Shown here: positions 1 through 11,803 of the stretch, piece by piece
Numbering within the stretch: position 1 is the first letter of the stretch
Layout: each line of letters starts with the position of its first letter
Assembly (NCBI GenBank): GCA_914767715.1
Contig: OU612074.1
Location: forward strand, 21,190,062 to 21,254,061
Source of the DNA: Membranipora membranacea
Taxonomy: Eukaryota; Bryozoa; Gymnolaemata; Cheilostomatida; Membraniporidae
Direction of reading: 5' to 3'
Length of the DNA: 64,000 nucleotides
The notes under the pieces: model-generated
Database searches by the model: none
What the model was told of the DNA's origin: nothing
Seen by the model: only the letters and a program-made list of their open reading frames with translations
Program-made: the position numbers and the translations under genes

Positions 1-3000
1 ATTGTCCAGAAAATAATACCACGTACAATACTCCATATAGCTATATTTCAATACAATAACGGCTGGTTAGGCGACTTACAGCTTGAAAATCACAAGATCA
101 TGATTTTCGCCATTTCGTCAAAATTGCCAGGGTTTCACGTAACATAGATAGGCGTTTGAATTGAAACATCCCATGGCTTTTAGTTTTTCGGCAGTTACTC
201 CCCGTTTTGAATACCAGGAAGCTCCGCCCCGGCAGAAGGAATGTAGAGTGAGTTTGGATTCTCCTCCACAATGAGCTTCACAGCGTTGCAGGTTCATTTA
301 TATTTAACAAATCTGATTTCTGCAAAATCATCACCAGCATTACATATAACCTATTCACACAACATTTTCAGGACTCGATTATGCCTATTCCTGTATCGAT
401 CCAGGCTCAATGGACAATTCACCAATATATGTCGAATTTTGTCCTTGTGATAAAGTCATATGACCTGCACAGTATCAACAAATCTAACATATCAAAAAAT
501 ATGCTTGACCACTTTTAACTGATTATATTTCTCAGTAAGTTATTCACTTTCACTTTCGACACTTGTCAGTGTGTAATAGAGACATTGATGGATATAACAT
601 TAACATATGAAAGCGGAGGAGCAATTAACTTAACTAGATCTCAATGGTACAGCCTATCATCATTATGACCACACACACATAAGTTGTGTTTTTTCCTGCT
701 ACATATGTTGCTATAAACTACATTTCATTATCACAATTGGCTGATCCTAAATTAAACCGATTGTGACTGAAATCAGAGGTTTCTGGATGCCAATTATTGA
801 TTTGCAATAAAAAGCATGCTACTATTCACTATAAGATTCTTAATTTGCCAGATTTTCATTTATATATATATACATCCAGGGTACAATAATTTTTAATGCC
901 ACGTGTGAAGAGTGCTTTCTAAGTAATTAAATTTGAACAAAATAAATGAATAGAATGTACAAGCTGCCTAGACTGGGACTCTTACACGACTTCATTAACA
1001 AAACAAAACATTGAGCTCAAAGTTTCAACTGATGTGTAGTGAGACTTTGGTTGAAATATTGTGGGAATCCGGGTTACAGAGTCACCACATTAACTCTCCA
1101 TTGTACTACTGAGATCTGTGGTCATGAACTTGGTTAGATAATTCTCACTAGGTGACACTGCTTTTGCACAATTCTCTAGACACAATCTCGTTTAATTCAA
1201 GCACAAAATTCCGACTCAAGGGCATGTATTTCAATTGTTATCACATTAATTCTAAGTCATTTAAATCAAACGTAATTCAACTTAACAATGCATGTCTTCT
1301 TTTAAAAATTGTATTTTCTATTCAATGATACCATGCATGCTCAATTTAATGCTCCTAGTTCTCATGGTTGAGTTTGCTTTCATTTAACTTATTTGGTCGA
1401 TAATAATTATAATCCATCCATATTTTGAAGTGTGTTATGATCAAATGATAAAACAAATTCTTATTTTCTGAGAGAAATCAACTATAATACAGTAAAAAAA
1501 AAATATAAATTTTCATGCTTCCTTCAAAAACTGACCTGCCTGCCAAAAGAAGGTACAAACAAAGAGAGCCTGCTGACCAGAAGGTCGCCCAGCAGAAGGT
1601 TGCATTTCAATTGACAACAATGTTCTTAAATAGAATACTTCCAGACACACTAAAAAACTGCTGACGTACATAGGCAAGAAACAACAATTAAAACTATTTG
1701 CAATTACCGCCGAAAAGAGGATTGATCCGCCGCAAGAGTGGGTTGGTGTAAGTCAACCGATGGTAATATATATACTGATTATGCATTGTCTCTGTTGGCG
1801 CCACATTCACTGCGTTGTCACGGTTGTGGCGTTAGGATGATACCGGTATTTAGATTAGAACTTGGATATAAATAAGCTGCGTGTCCTCGACTCGAGGTTG
1901 AGTGTACTGATGATGGTATGCTGGGTTAGATATTGGATATTGTTATTGTGTCTCACGTTGGTATCCTGCTGTAGATGTGACATCTGCAAGCCCACCCCCC
2001 CTGGTTGCGATCGCCCTTGATTGCTATGATATGTCACATGATCTGGCATTTAGATGTGAAAACATCACTGAATAGTCTATTCTCTGAATGTATGTAATAG
2101 CGTGGCTGCACAGGAGACATGTTTCCCTTTAAAATTCCAAATCCTATATTAAATTATTAATTTGATGATATCAAGCTTGAAGAGACCTCTTTTGAAGGAC
2201 ATTGAAACTATGCTTTCTAAATCAGTAGAATGGAGATTGTTCACTGTTTGCTGACAAAACTTTCTGCTGGTGGCAAATCTTTTCCATGCGGGATTGTTGC
2301 TCAAGATGCCTCGCCTGAGACAAACACCAAATGGCAAAGTTCTACTGGGCTCTACATGGCTCTCTCAGATATCTACTAGTATGATATCAGTTATCGATAA
2401 TACTGTGCATATCGAGCATGGCAATTTGTATATTCAAGGATTATGGGAAACATGCAACAGAAGTAGCATTCATATGCGCAGCTATATCACAGCTTTTGGC
2501 TGCTTCAAGCGTTTTATGGCATTGCATGCTATCCATTCAGGCATGGTGCCCATGCAGTCGTAAAGAGCATAGGCAAGATCATGCTGACTGTTGCTGTAAT
2601 TTTGCATATGCTGACATGGAGTGTCTATGTTGCAAATGAACTCACTTCAAGATCTAAGGAATCATTAGCAGATAAAATTGGTGGCATGTTAGCTCAAGCT
2701 ACCAAAATCTCCACAGAGAATGCTACTCGTTTCCCTACTCCTACTGCCACATGGCATGGATCAATTCATTGATGAAGAAGAAACTTCCACTAGGAGAGAC
2801 CATATCAGCACCTTCAAATCGTTTGGCTCAAGGATGGACAGCACCAAGGGAAGAAAGGCACACAAAAAAGCAACCATGATTGCAAAAATCTTTTTTGATT
2901 ATGACATTCAAGTTGTCCCTTCATTCATAGTAATGCTCATAACCATTCCCCTAACAGTGCGGGAGCTCATAACCATGATGAGGAAAGTGGGAACAGTTAC

Positions 3001-3916
3001 TACCGGCCAACCACGAGATCGGGGATTGATGTTAGCCGCCATCTATATAATTATTATCAGCTTCATATCGTTGTTTTTTCTCATTCCAATCTACGTTCTG
3101 AAGAGCCTCATCAATAACCCAAAAATGACACTAACACTGTTCAAAGTCTTACACAATGAAGTATACGGCATACTGAATATTGCTGTGTATGGCTTTATGA
3201 ACAAACAATACAGGGAGACACTAAAATCTGTGTTCATATTCTGTCATTTCTAAATCAAGTTGCCTTGACTGTTTCATCACACTAGATTCAATTTAGTGAT
3301 TATTGCTTCGCTAGCATCCTGTAGTTAAAAAACCACTATACGATATTATGTGACTGCTGAGTTTCCCATGTGATTCGAGTTGGATACTGTTTTCTTAAAA
3401 TATTGCATGGTGCAATTTCAATAATGGACTAATTAATCGCGGTAAGATCCATGAAATTTAATTATTTGGATGCTGTGAGTGAATATGAAGTCTCGTGTAA
3501 ATGTGATATATTTTATGTGAACAATCATGTACAAGTGCGAAATCTTATATAATGTGATTTCATGTGTCATGACATCTAAATTGACATTGTCTAGTGTATC
3601 AATTCTTTTTCCATGTTTGTCATACATTATACGACTGACACATACTTTTATCTATTTATTTTTATTATTTGTATGGATTACCTGAAATTAATATTATTAA
3701 AAATGTCATTTTATTGTCTGCGTAGAACAAAAAAATTTAAACCACAAATATCAATATAATGAATGAACATACTATGAGAATCAGTGAAGGATTTCTCAAA
3801 AGAATCATGACACAGTTATCATGTGCAGATCTCACTTTTAATTGACTGATGTCTTTCGTGGAACCAAAATGCTTTTCAGCGGAGTATTTCACTAATAACA
3901 CTTAAACTCTAGCTCT
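1..3916. repeat. Segmental duplication, copy 1 (about 4 kb)
   Basis: Almost base-for-base the same as 19369-23367. It begins at or before the window edge, so its left end is not seen, and identity stops at 3916 (shared ...ctctagctct, then different sequence). It contains about 2.2 kb of non-coding DNA, a GPCR pseudogene and about 0.65 kb of 3' flank. Copy 2 has two short extra segments of roughly 40 bp in the 1880-1990 region, one of them a local re-duplication of a tcctcgactcgagg-like palindrome. The first 2.2 kb shows no coding sequence. Confidence 0.95.
2235..3253 (+). pseudogene. Class A GPCR pseudogene, copy 1
   Basis: The translated pieces line up along the intact receptor at 16406-17518: TM1 end (GLLLKMPRLRQTPNGK), TM3 end (TAFGCFKRFMAL), TM5 (MLITIPLTVRELI), TM6 and TM7 (GILNIAVYGFMNKQYRETLK). 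It is broken by a TGA in the TM1 region where the intact gene has Trp, by garbled bases after NGKVL, by a 2-nt insertion after KRFMAL (GCATTG-CA-TGC) and by a frame change near 2770 in the long loop. The stop and the late frame change are shared with copy 2, so the gene was probably dead before the 4-kb block was duplicated. The 3' end (2720-3253) is still one open frame. Confidence 0.88.
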
Positions 3917-4330
3917 TTACTTTACTGTTTACTTTTCACTAACATTCAAGGTCACCCCTTACAAAATGATTTGCACTGGGTGCCACATATGGGTTTTTTG
4001 CATGATTGAACACTTCATCAACAGTACATTACCGACTTACCCTAAGTGTACTGCAACAGTCACACATCTCCTTATCATCTATTTGAGGAGTGTCCAAACC
4101 GCGGCTGTAGGCCAATTGTGGCCCACTAGCAAATTATAAGTGGAACATGGCGTCAAGTAAATATTCATGCGCGGCGCAGATTCCTTTCTGATCATTCATG
4201 CACATTTTGCAGTCGTGAACAGGGCTCTATAATCCTGTATACATACATCGAAAAGGAACAAACAACATATTTATACAGACTTCCCCGTTGAATAATTATT
4301 ACGTTACAGGTCAGCATGTTTTCTACACAT
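3917..4330. other. Non-coding spacer
   Basis: Single-copy-looking AT-rich sequence between the end of the 4-kb duplication and the LINE remnant. No open frame or repeat recognised. Confidence 0.5.
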
Positions 4331-5046
4331 AAAAGAGGAACCCTCTTGCTGCTGATACCTGCTACTGCTCTCAGGAGGGACTTGGAGTCCCAATTTTTGA
4401 TCTCCATAATCGGTTATTTGTCTCAACGGATGAGTAGTCCCCCTTTTCAAGCTGTCTTGCATAATTTTGTCGATGGAAAAGACAGCTGTTAGCTGTCGGG
4501 TTTGTAATTGCCGATAGACAATGTGCTGAGCTCAAATTTGAGCCTGTGTTTCGAGTTGTTTTCTCTCCAGTTTGGTACTCGTTAACCCAAGCAGCAAAGG
4601 ATAAAGGAGCTGCATGCAATTTGACAGTATATGTCGAAGTGTGCCCTTGGACGAGCACTCATCACATTTCGAGTTCTTGGTCAAATTAAAGCCTTCCAGG
4701 TTCGCCGTGGTCGGTAGTTGATCATAAGCTGCACCAACCAAAAAGCTGATCCTTTGTAGCTCCATCGACCACATATCTGTCCATTTACGCTGATGCTGCT
4801 CAAGGGACTTCCAACAAGTCCACCTGCCTTGTTGGGCTTGGCCTACAGCGTGTGTCTGGCGGCGCTCCTCTTCCATCTTGCGCACCTCATCAAATACCAT
4901 AACCCGTCTAACCTTTGGGCTTTTCCTTTGAGAACCACCGGTTTGCTTCTCAGCCGATGCCATGACGTGCAGTTGTCACAGCACCCACAATCTTGCTTAT
5001 CTCCAGTTGAGATTTGGCATCTCTGACAGTTTCTGAGACAGACCAT
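4330..5046 (-). mobile_element. LINE (non-LTR retrotransposon) ORF2 C-terminal remnant
   Basis: The minus-strand frame 4532-4963 reads ISFLVGAAYDQLPTTANL, then KCDECSSKGTLRHILSNC. This matches the zinc-binding segment that follows the reverse transcriptase in many LINE ORF2 proteins (form: LLPTPANL, then CxxC, GTLxHILSxC). Two other minus frames (4371-4658 and 4843-5046) carry neighbouring pieces, so the copy is frameshifted. The reverse transcriptase itself is missing, so this is a 5'-truncated, inactive fragment. The 3' end was not located. Confidence 0.75.
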
Positions 5047-5685
5047 TTTTTACCAGTGTCAAGTGTTGGAGCATATTCCCTTATCACCTGGTCTGGCGAC
5101 TAATTCAACATCATATCCAGTCTGTATGGTTTATGGTTTTCAATTATATTAACAGAGACCAACCTGCAGGTATTAAAATGTCTCACATGGCCGATGGGAC
5201 TGGATTTTGATAGGTACATGTCCTTTTTTGCAACAAACCTCACCCTCAATAACTGCGCACCTACATAGGCTGGAAAAATACCGTTTGTTGGATTTGAAAT
5301 TAGTAATAAGTAAGTTTGGGCAAATTTAAGTATAGTGCACTATGTTTATTTGACGAAAGTTGTTGTGGATGCTGCAAACTTTTACATAACTATACCCATG
5401 ATGGAGATCTCTATCTGGCTACTGACTGACTCTCCTTGATTACACTGCATAAAGTGTTCATCAATAAAAACTGATTGATCTGGACACAGATATGAACTTG
5501 ATAGACTTCCCCTGCCCTCCCCTCAAACACTTCCCGGCCAGATAACTCCTTTACAATCACTTGAGCTAGATGGGAAGCTAAATCTAAGTCGTCATTTCGG
5601 TGAGGGTTACCCTTCTCGAGTACAGGTTCAGGGACCTACTCTTTTTATCGAAGAGGAGGATCTTTTTACTGCATGTGGGGTGTGC
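5047..5685. other. Non-coding spacer
   Basis: No credible coding sequence. Short open frames here have no codon structure or recognisable motif. The right end runs into the SINE body. Confidence 0.5.
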
Positions 5686-5843
5686 AAACACACAGTGGAC
5701 CTCAGGTATTTTTAGTCCCGTTCCCCTGGCTAGGATGAGTCACATGCCAGTACCAAATCAGAAATTACTGCCGGAGCCGGGAATTGAACCTGGACCCTCA
5801 CAGATCATAAGTCCGCACCCTTAACCATCATACCACTCCTGAA
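5686..5843 (-). mobile_element. tRNA-derived SINE, family 1
   Basis: On the minus strand it starts with a tRNA-like head (about 5843-5773): A box TGGTATGATGGTTAAGGG and B box GGTTCAATTCC, spaced as in a tRNA. A non-tRNA body follows, ending in tccactgtgtgtttgcacac. The same body (atttctgatttggtactgg ... actgtgtgtttt.cacac) follows a similar tRNA head at 55466-55602 on the plus strand, so this is a dispersed SINE family and not a working tRNA gene. Confidence 0.75.
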
Positions 5844-6524
5844 CCCTCCGATGTGAAGCTACAATATTTTTAGGTTGCTTGTCATTTGTTTAGGACTAGT
5901 AATTCATCCATGTCATTTGATACGAAAGAGGTTGATTTAAGCTTTCTCTAACAACCTAATCTTTTAACTAGACACAGACAAGTTCATGTTTTCCAGTTTC
6001 CCAGTTTTGCCAACTATCTGTCGTTACAGTTTTTTCATCCAGACAATGGGAGCAAATGTTCCACCATCACCAGTCGCTCCAGGCTTCCACCATCACCCAT
6101 CGCTCCAGGCTGTGTAGCTGTTGGATCCATCATAGTGGAATAACTTGAATTATTTATAATAATTTTGAAATAGAAGTTGAATCAATTCATGATGACCGAA
6201 TTAATTAGTTCACTGTGTCACTGTTCACATATGAAGGGATTCGGTCACGAGACTCTTGGATAAAATATATTAATAGAGAGTCACCTCAATGGAAACGCTG
6301 AATGATCTCCAGATTGAAACTATATTTTGAGGGGTACGAAAACAAAATTACTATCAGGGCAAAAAGAATATCATATTGAGTAAAAGACAAACAACACCTA
6401 AAATCACAAGTAAAAGTTTTTTTTAGGTATCTGACAATGTAAAATAGAGAGTTTGAAAAATCTGCCCGGGAACATGAAACGCCATGAAACATTTGGATTC
6501 TCAGTCCCAGAAAATATCACAAAG

Positions 6525-6802
6525 GCCAGGCAGGGTTGTGTAGTGGTTAGGATTTGAGCCACTCAATCTGAGAGTTACAGCATCGAATTCCACTCACTAC
6601 ACATGCTGCTAGGGGAGGTGAGCTCTCCGGACAATAGCCTAGCTTGCCTACCCTTACCTTGTACAAGGGTGCACTAAAGAGATGAGTGGATCTTTATTAT
6701 GAATGTAAGCATATTCTCATTGGCCCCGAAAGGGGCACTGAATAGCTATACAGTGTATATTATAATTATAATTATTATTGTTATTATTATTATTACAATC
6801 AT
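6525..6802 (+). mobile_element. tRNA-derived SINE, family 2, with (ATT)n tail
   Basis: The tRNA-like head has A box TTGTGTAGTGGTTAGGA and a degenerate B box (catcgaattcc) about 35 bases later. The body ends with a short hairpin (ggccccgaaaggggc), then AT-rich sequence and (att)n repeats at about 6766-6796. The simple-repeat tail resembles that of the CR1-like LINE fragment ending at 43397, so mobilisation by such a LINE is possible (inference). Confidence 0.6.
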
Positions 6803-7945
6803 AACGGTACAACAGCATCTACGTGCCCACAGGGAGGATAGGAGGGGAAACAACTCTCTCTGGGGTCTAGTAGCCTTGTCACTTGACATGTCTAGGGGTC
6901 TAGGTACAGTATAAGAATCGATTATATGAGGTTTTCTTTTCTATTGTCATGAGTGTGCAACTCTGAATATCGGTAGGGTCAAAACTGACCTACAACATAA
7001 AACTTGGGAGTTTAGTGAAACGCATAAGCGGCACAACTTCATCTATCCGAAGAAGACAACTTCGATGGCTTTGTTGTGCACGTAAATTATTATTAAAGGA
7101 GAAGTTTTCGTCAGGCTAGCAGGAAAGAAAGATCAGATGAGCAATACAGAGACTGGTAACTGCTCAATTATTAGATGAGCTGAAATGTTTCGAATCCCCT
7201 TACATTCAAATATTTGAGGCAAGCTGTAATTAGCTGGTTCAAGACATTTAGATGTTGACTAGGAGCGCTACCAATAAGTATTCCACTAAATTTAGGACTT
7301 TTTAACATAGTTATAATAAATTGGTAACCTAATCTATTGCTCTAATAATGTGGAAAAATAATTTTATCAGTTAATGGTTCTTTTTTTTGTAGTGCAATGA
7401 TGAGACATACACCTGAAGACCTGCTGGTAAACAATGTTGATCTGTGTTACTCACGCTGTCTGTAGGATTGATGGTGTTGTGTTCACACTGAGCTTTATTA
7501 TGTGGTCTCAATTTAATAGCAATACAATGAGACGGAGACTGTTACGGCCAATAAACTATGTGATAAAGAAGCTTAAAAGCAGAAAATTTTTATGGGCCTA
7601 CTTGAGATTCTAATTTGGATGTTGCTGATTTGTCTGTCGTCTTATTGGGTGCACTAACTGTGCCCACGTGCTTGCATGGCTATTTCCGTAAGCTTCTATT
7701 TCTTATGATTTTGTTTTTCCTATGACTAATGTGAAGCTTCAGTCAAGCCAGACCTCTTGGACGGTTCAGTGGTGTAGTGCGCCACTGTTTGAGTTTGTTT
7801 ATAACATAAACAGACTGATTGTTTTATCCACTAAATATCGATTGCTACGTTTACTCTAGGATGGTATGCTACTTTCTGTTAAACATTTTATATGTTAGAC
7901 CAAGGAGAAACTGCAGCTCCTGCTGTTTAGTGAGAAACAGAAGAC
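6803..7945. other. Non-coding spacer
   Basis: AT-rich DNA without an open frame longer than about 70 codons that looks coding. No repeats recognised except short T runs. Confidence 0.5.
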
Positions 7946-7947
7946 TG

Positions 7948-8151
7948 GGCTGCCCCTAAAGAGGGACGCAAGGTGCCCTAAATCCTCATAATGAGAATGT
8001 GATATATCCTAGAAAACTAGAATGCGTCCTAGAGGTGAGGCCATAGAAGACCTCCTAATCATGGGTATGCAGTGAGCTGCCAAAACTGAACTGGCACTAA
8101 TCGGCTATTGACAGTGACACTTTGATCTTAGCCAATAGGCCGAAAAGCGAT
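7948..8151 (-). repeat. U2-snRNA-like element, copy 1
   Basis: The minus strand from 8151 begins ATCGCTTTTCGGCCTATTGG followed by CTAAGATCAAAGTGT. This is nearly the conserved 5' end of spliceosomal U2 snRNA (AUCGCUUCUCGGCC-UUUUGGCUAAGAUCAA). After about 35 nt it no longer matches U2 but stays very similar to the copies at 8183-8386 and 27213-27384 for about 200 nt, to the end GGGGCAGCCC. The branch-recognition and Sm regions of U2 are not recognisable. Best reading: a U2-headed SINE-like repeat or retropseudogene. A functional U2 gene is unlikely. Confidence 0.6.
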
Positions 8152-8182
8152 CTGCTGTTCCTGTTTATGACGAAACAGAGGG

Positions 8183-8386
8183 TGGGCTGCCCCTAAAGAG
8201 GGATGCAAGTTGCCCGAAGTCCTTGTACTGAGAGTGTGATACATCCTAGTAAACTAGAATGAATCCTAGAGGTGAGGCCATGGTGGACCTCCTATTCATG
8301 GGTGTGCAGCGAGCTGCCAAAACTGAACTGGCACTAATCAGCCATTGGCAGTGACACTTTGATCTTAGCCAATAGGCCGAGAAGCG
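8183..8386 (-). repeat. U2-snRNA-like element, copy 2
   Basis: The minus strand begins GCTTCTCGGCCTATTGGCTA then AGATCAAAGTG, closer to true U2 than copy 1. It carries the same 200-nt body as copy 1, in the same orientation and immediately next to it, so the two form a tandem pair. A further 20-nt scrap of the same head (cagtgacactttgatctt) follows at about 8387-8406. Confidence 0.6.
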
Positions 8387-8406
8387 GCAGTGACACTTTG
8401 ATCTTT

Positions 8407-9280
8407 TGACGATTTGCCTGCATTCATAGTTGCTCCTTCTCCATTGTTAACACCAGATGTGAGCAGTGTAAGGTTAGATAACCGGAATGCAGGCAAAATG
8501 GATCAAACTTTTATCTTATATAATACATTAAATTTTTCTTCACACACTAGGGACTGCGCACTTGAGTATATTTTACTTTCGTCCTTACTGTTGGAATACC
8601 GGGGCAACGATCAATGGAGTGTTTGAGTTCAAGGGAACTAACTACTAGGATTCTGTCAGTACTGAGAATAGGAAATCCGGTGAGGCTTTAATCTAGGTGC
8701 AGCAGATGCTAGATGGTACAATTTAGATGTTCATACAAATGTAGAAATCATAGTTGAGGGCTTCTCGGTGCAGCCAATGTTGCATACTAAGACATAATTT
8801 ATGTATTTCTATTTATTTCCAATCCATCACTAGGGTGTTCTGAGTTCTGACTACACGTGACAATCTTCAACGGGATGCAATCATTCCGGAAAAAGTCCAC
8901 TTCTATGAGCCCAATAGCCAGTTTCATAAAAAATTCATAGTAGAGAGTTTGTTGATGTAGCCCATGTTGCATGCCCAGACATAGTTTAGGTACTCAGTCT
9001 GATCCAACAAAGGATTTATAACGATATTGGCTGTATAACAATGCTGTATTGTATCTGTTCTGGCATTTTTTATATTCTCATAATCACCATTGGCTATAGA
9101 AGATGAGGTGTATGTAGTATCTTTTAGCCTGGTGAAGCTCCTCCAAATTCCATTATATTAGCAGACAACCTTGATTAAATATCACAACCCTGGGAGGTAT
9201 GACGATGTAACAGGGGCCTCAAGGTGAACCTCATATCTAAGGTGAACGTACAAGATGCGTATGTGGCAGATTGTACTGTG
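8407..9280. other. Non-coding spacer
   Basis: Open frames are short and without recognisable motifs. Near 8755-8990 two passages (cagccaatgttgcatactaagacataattta and a related one about 190 bases later) look like an old local duplication. Confidence 0.4.
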
Positions 9281-10074
9281 TATGGTGGTAATACCAACAT
9301 ATGGGCTACCATTGTACTTTAAACTCATTGAAAGAGCATAATATCTGTGATTATGTCTAAGGCAATAATGGCTGTCAGGCACAAAATCCATAACACGCAA
9401 CAAGTCTTGAAAGCTATTCTCCTTCGCTTTTGATACTCTATCATGGCCTTTGAATCCGATGATCAAGCCGTAACGGTAACAAATTATACCACTGTAAATG
9501 AAATGGCAGATACTGTAATACAACTTGTTGTTTACATGTAAAATTTACAAAATGGATTAAAAAATTTTCTTTGAGATAGCATGCATTTTCTGCCAGTGAT
9601 ATAAACCTTTCTCAAACCAAATACAAACTGACTGAGGTCTTCTTCCAGATCAGGATGTATAAACACGCTAAGCTTAGGTTTCAATTTTACTTAGATTGTT
9701 ATAAAATGATGCTTTGAATTTTGTTTAGAGCAAGGAGTAACAACTCCTTGTTGGAGGTACGCTCAGATTTGCTGTTAATCATGGTAGCCCCCCGTTTTGT
9801 GGACTGAATGCTTTAATAGAGCCAATATTGTAACTTGGAGCAGTATTGATGCAGTCCCAGAGCAATATTTGACAAACTTCCAAAACTTGACCGTTATATG
9901 AATGCAGCCTTTGGCCCTGAACACGTTCCAGCAAAGGTCAAGAATTAAATTTTTGAGTGACGATTAATATATCCAGATCTACGATAGGCTACAGATACTG
10001 GTTCTTTGTCTGCAGCTGAATTTCTCTCAAGCAAATATTGACGTTTGTCATTAGGGGAGAGGTTATCATAAGCC

Positions 10075-10681
10075 CAGGGGTGTATCCATAGGTAGGGCCA
10101 GGGGGACATGGCCCTACCACTTTCTCAGGAAGTCAATGTTGAAAAACTCCTAAAATTGAAATAGGTGTTATGAATACACATAGTCTCTTTTTATGTTTGC
10201 CGATAGCAGGTGCTCAGGTGGCCCCTTGTGTTACATTTAGGGATTATAAAGCGATAGAGCTGATATAGCTAATTCATAATTACAAATTTCTCCTTGTTAT
10301 GAAGTTTAGAGTTCATCAATACATCCAAAACTGAAACATGTTAACTACCTCCATTGCTATGGCCTGCCTCAAAAGATGCCTTTGGGCCTATCTGGCATGT
10401 TCTAATATGGTTGCAGAGAGGTCATGAGCATGTCAAAGTTAAATGTTGGCAATTCGCTCACACAAGACCATTATTACTATTATTGACTCTAATCATGGAC
10501 AAGACAACATTTTCTTGTCAATTTTCTTCTCAAAAAGGCTGAAATGCCTTAGAACTGCCTCTGATTTTTGAAAATTTTCTTGGCTGGCCCCCCTTACCCC
10601 TCTAGCGGGAAGGCGCTACAGCGCCCCTCCCGCACCCACCCGCCTGGCCCTACCACCTCAAAACTTAGGGATACAGCCCTG
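10075..10681. mobile_element. Non-autonomous hAT-type DNA transposon (607 bp)
   Basis: The ends are inverted repeats: left CAGGGGTGTATCCATAGG, right (reverse complement) CAGGGCTGTATCCCTAAG, each followed inside by GGTAGGGCCAGG. The element is flanked by a perfect 8-bp target duplication, CATAAGCC (10067-10074 and 10682-10689). An 8-bp duplication and CAG-type ends are the hAT signature. The interior has no transposase frame. Confidence 0.9.
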
Positions 10682-11378
10682 CATAAGCCTACACCTTCAA
10701 GTGTAATAACGTCAGTGTTTTTTTATTATACATATCATGAGTGGAGCAATTTCCATAAAAGGTGAATTCAGGAATACACATTTGTGAAACATTAGACCTT
10801 GGCCGTTTGACTGCTCTTTGAAAATGCAATTTTGTTTTGTGATAAATGTACCAGCATCATCACCAGCATTGGGCCTGTGTCATTATCTTGTTTTATGTGG
10901 CGAGGGTAGTGGTATGAGAACATACACCCCAGAGAACATGTTACTTACACCCCTAGTGCTAAAAAGACAATTTTGATAATTACTGATAGAAGATATCATT
11001 GATGTTAGAAGGATGAGTATGTTCCATCAGTCGGTGTTGCGAATATGAGAGTTGTCTAATAGTGAGATGTTGGTGATTTGTGAGAGTTGTTGGTTGAATA
11101 TGATTTTGATTTTGTGGTTTTTGTGAGTAGGGAGAAGCCAGGGTGAATCCCTCGAGACAAGAGCGGGAATCAACACCTCGCTTGATAGCAAATGATATGA
11201 ACATTTGCACTATCAAAGCTTCTGTCTGTGCCTGAGCCTGAGTCCTATAAAACAGAGGAAAAATTATATTGGAGATACTTTGTCAGACATCCTGCCTTAT
11301 AATCCAGTTAACCAAGTATCAATATTTTGAATTAAAAACTGTATGGAACAAAACGCCTCTTGAAAAGTAAGGAGGAAA

Positions 11379-11803
11379 CATGGACTAGAGAAAAAACCTG
11401 GACAGGACACTGTATAAAGCGGAATGCACTTGATTGTGGGCAATGTGACGAAATTGGAAGGTGAAGAAACAATGATGCTATCATTGATTTACTGTCCACA
11501 GTCCAGGTTTTTTGGTAATAACTAATTATAATGAAATAATTTCGAGTTTAAAAATTTCTTTACAATCAGCAGCATCTTGTTATCAACCTGATCTTATTTC
11601 TTCTTCAATTTTTTTCTGCCTCACATTATTATCAAACTGTTCACAACAAGCTGCTAAATCTATTGTAGGTTTCAAACTCTAAATCCGATCGAAATTGATC
11701 GTGTTATCAACAAAAAACCTGGATTTTTGACAGTAAATCAATGATTTCATCATTGCTTCTTCACCTTCTGATGTCGCTACGTCACCCAGACTTAGGTCTC
11801 TGA
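11379..11803. mobile_element. Foldback/MITE-like insertion, copy 1
   Basis: The left part (gtgggcaatgtgacg...attggaaggtgaagaa...tcattgatttactgtcc...ccaggttttttg) is repeated in inverse orientation in the right part (about 11640-11790), so nearly the whole element can fold into one long imperfect hairpin. The equivalent place in R1 copy 3 (about 40438-40462) reads straight across (aagtaaggaggagataactac), which is an empty site and shows that this block is an insertion. Confidence 0.75.

Noticed and set aside
8110-8151. Functional U2 snRNA gene
   Set aside because: Only the first 30 or so bases match U2. The branch-site recognition region and Sm site are not recognisable, and tandem, partly truncated copies suggest a repeat.
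9182-9523. Minus-strand open frame of 113 codons
   Set aside because: It lies in repeat R1. The same region in copies 2 and 3 is not open and amino-acid similarity is no better than DNA similarity, so it is not a gene.
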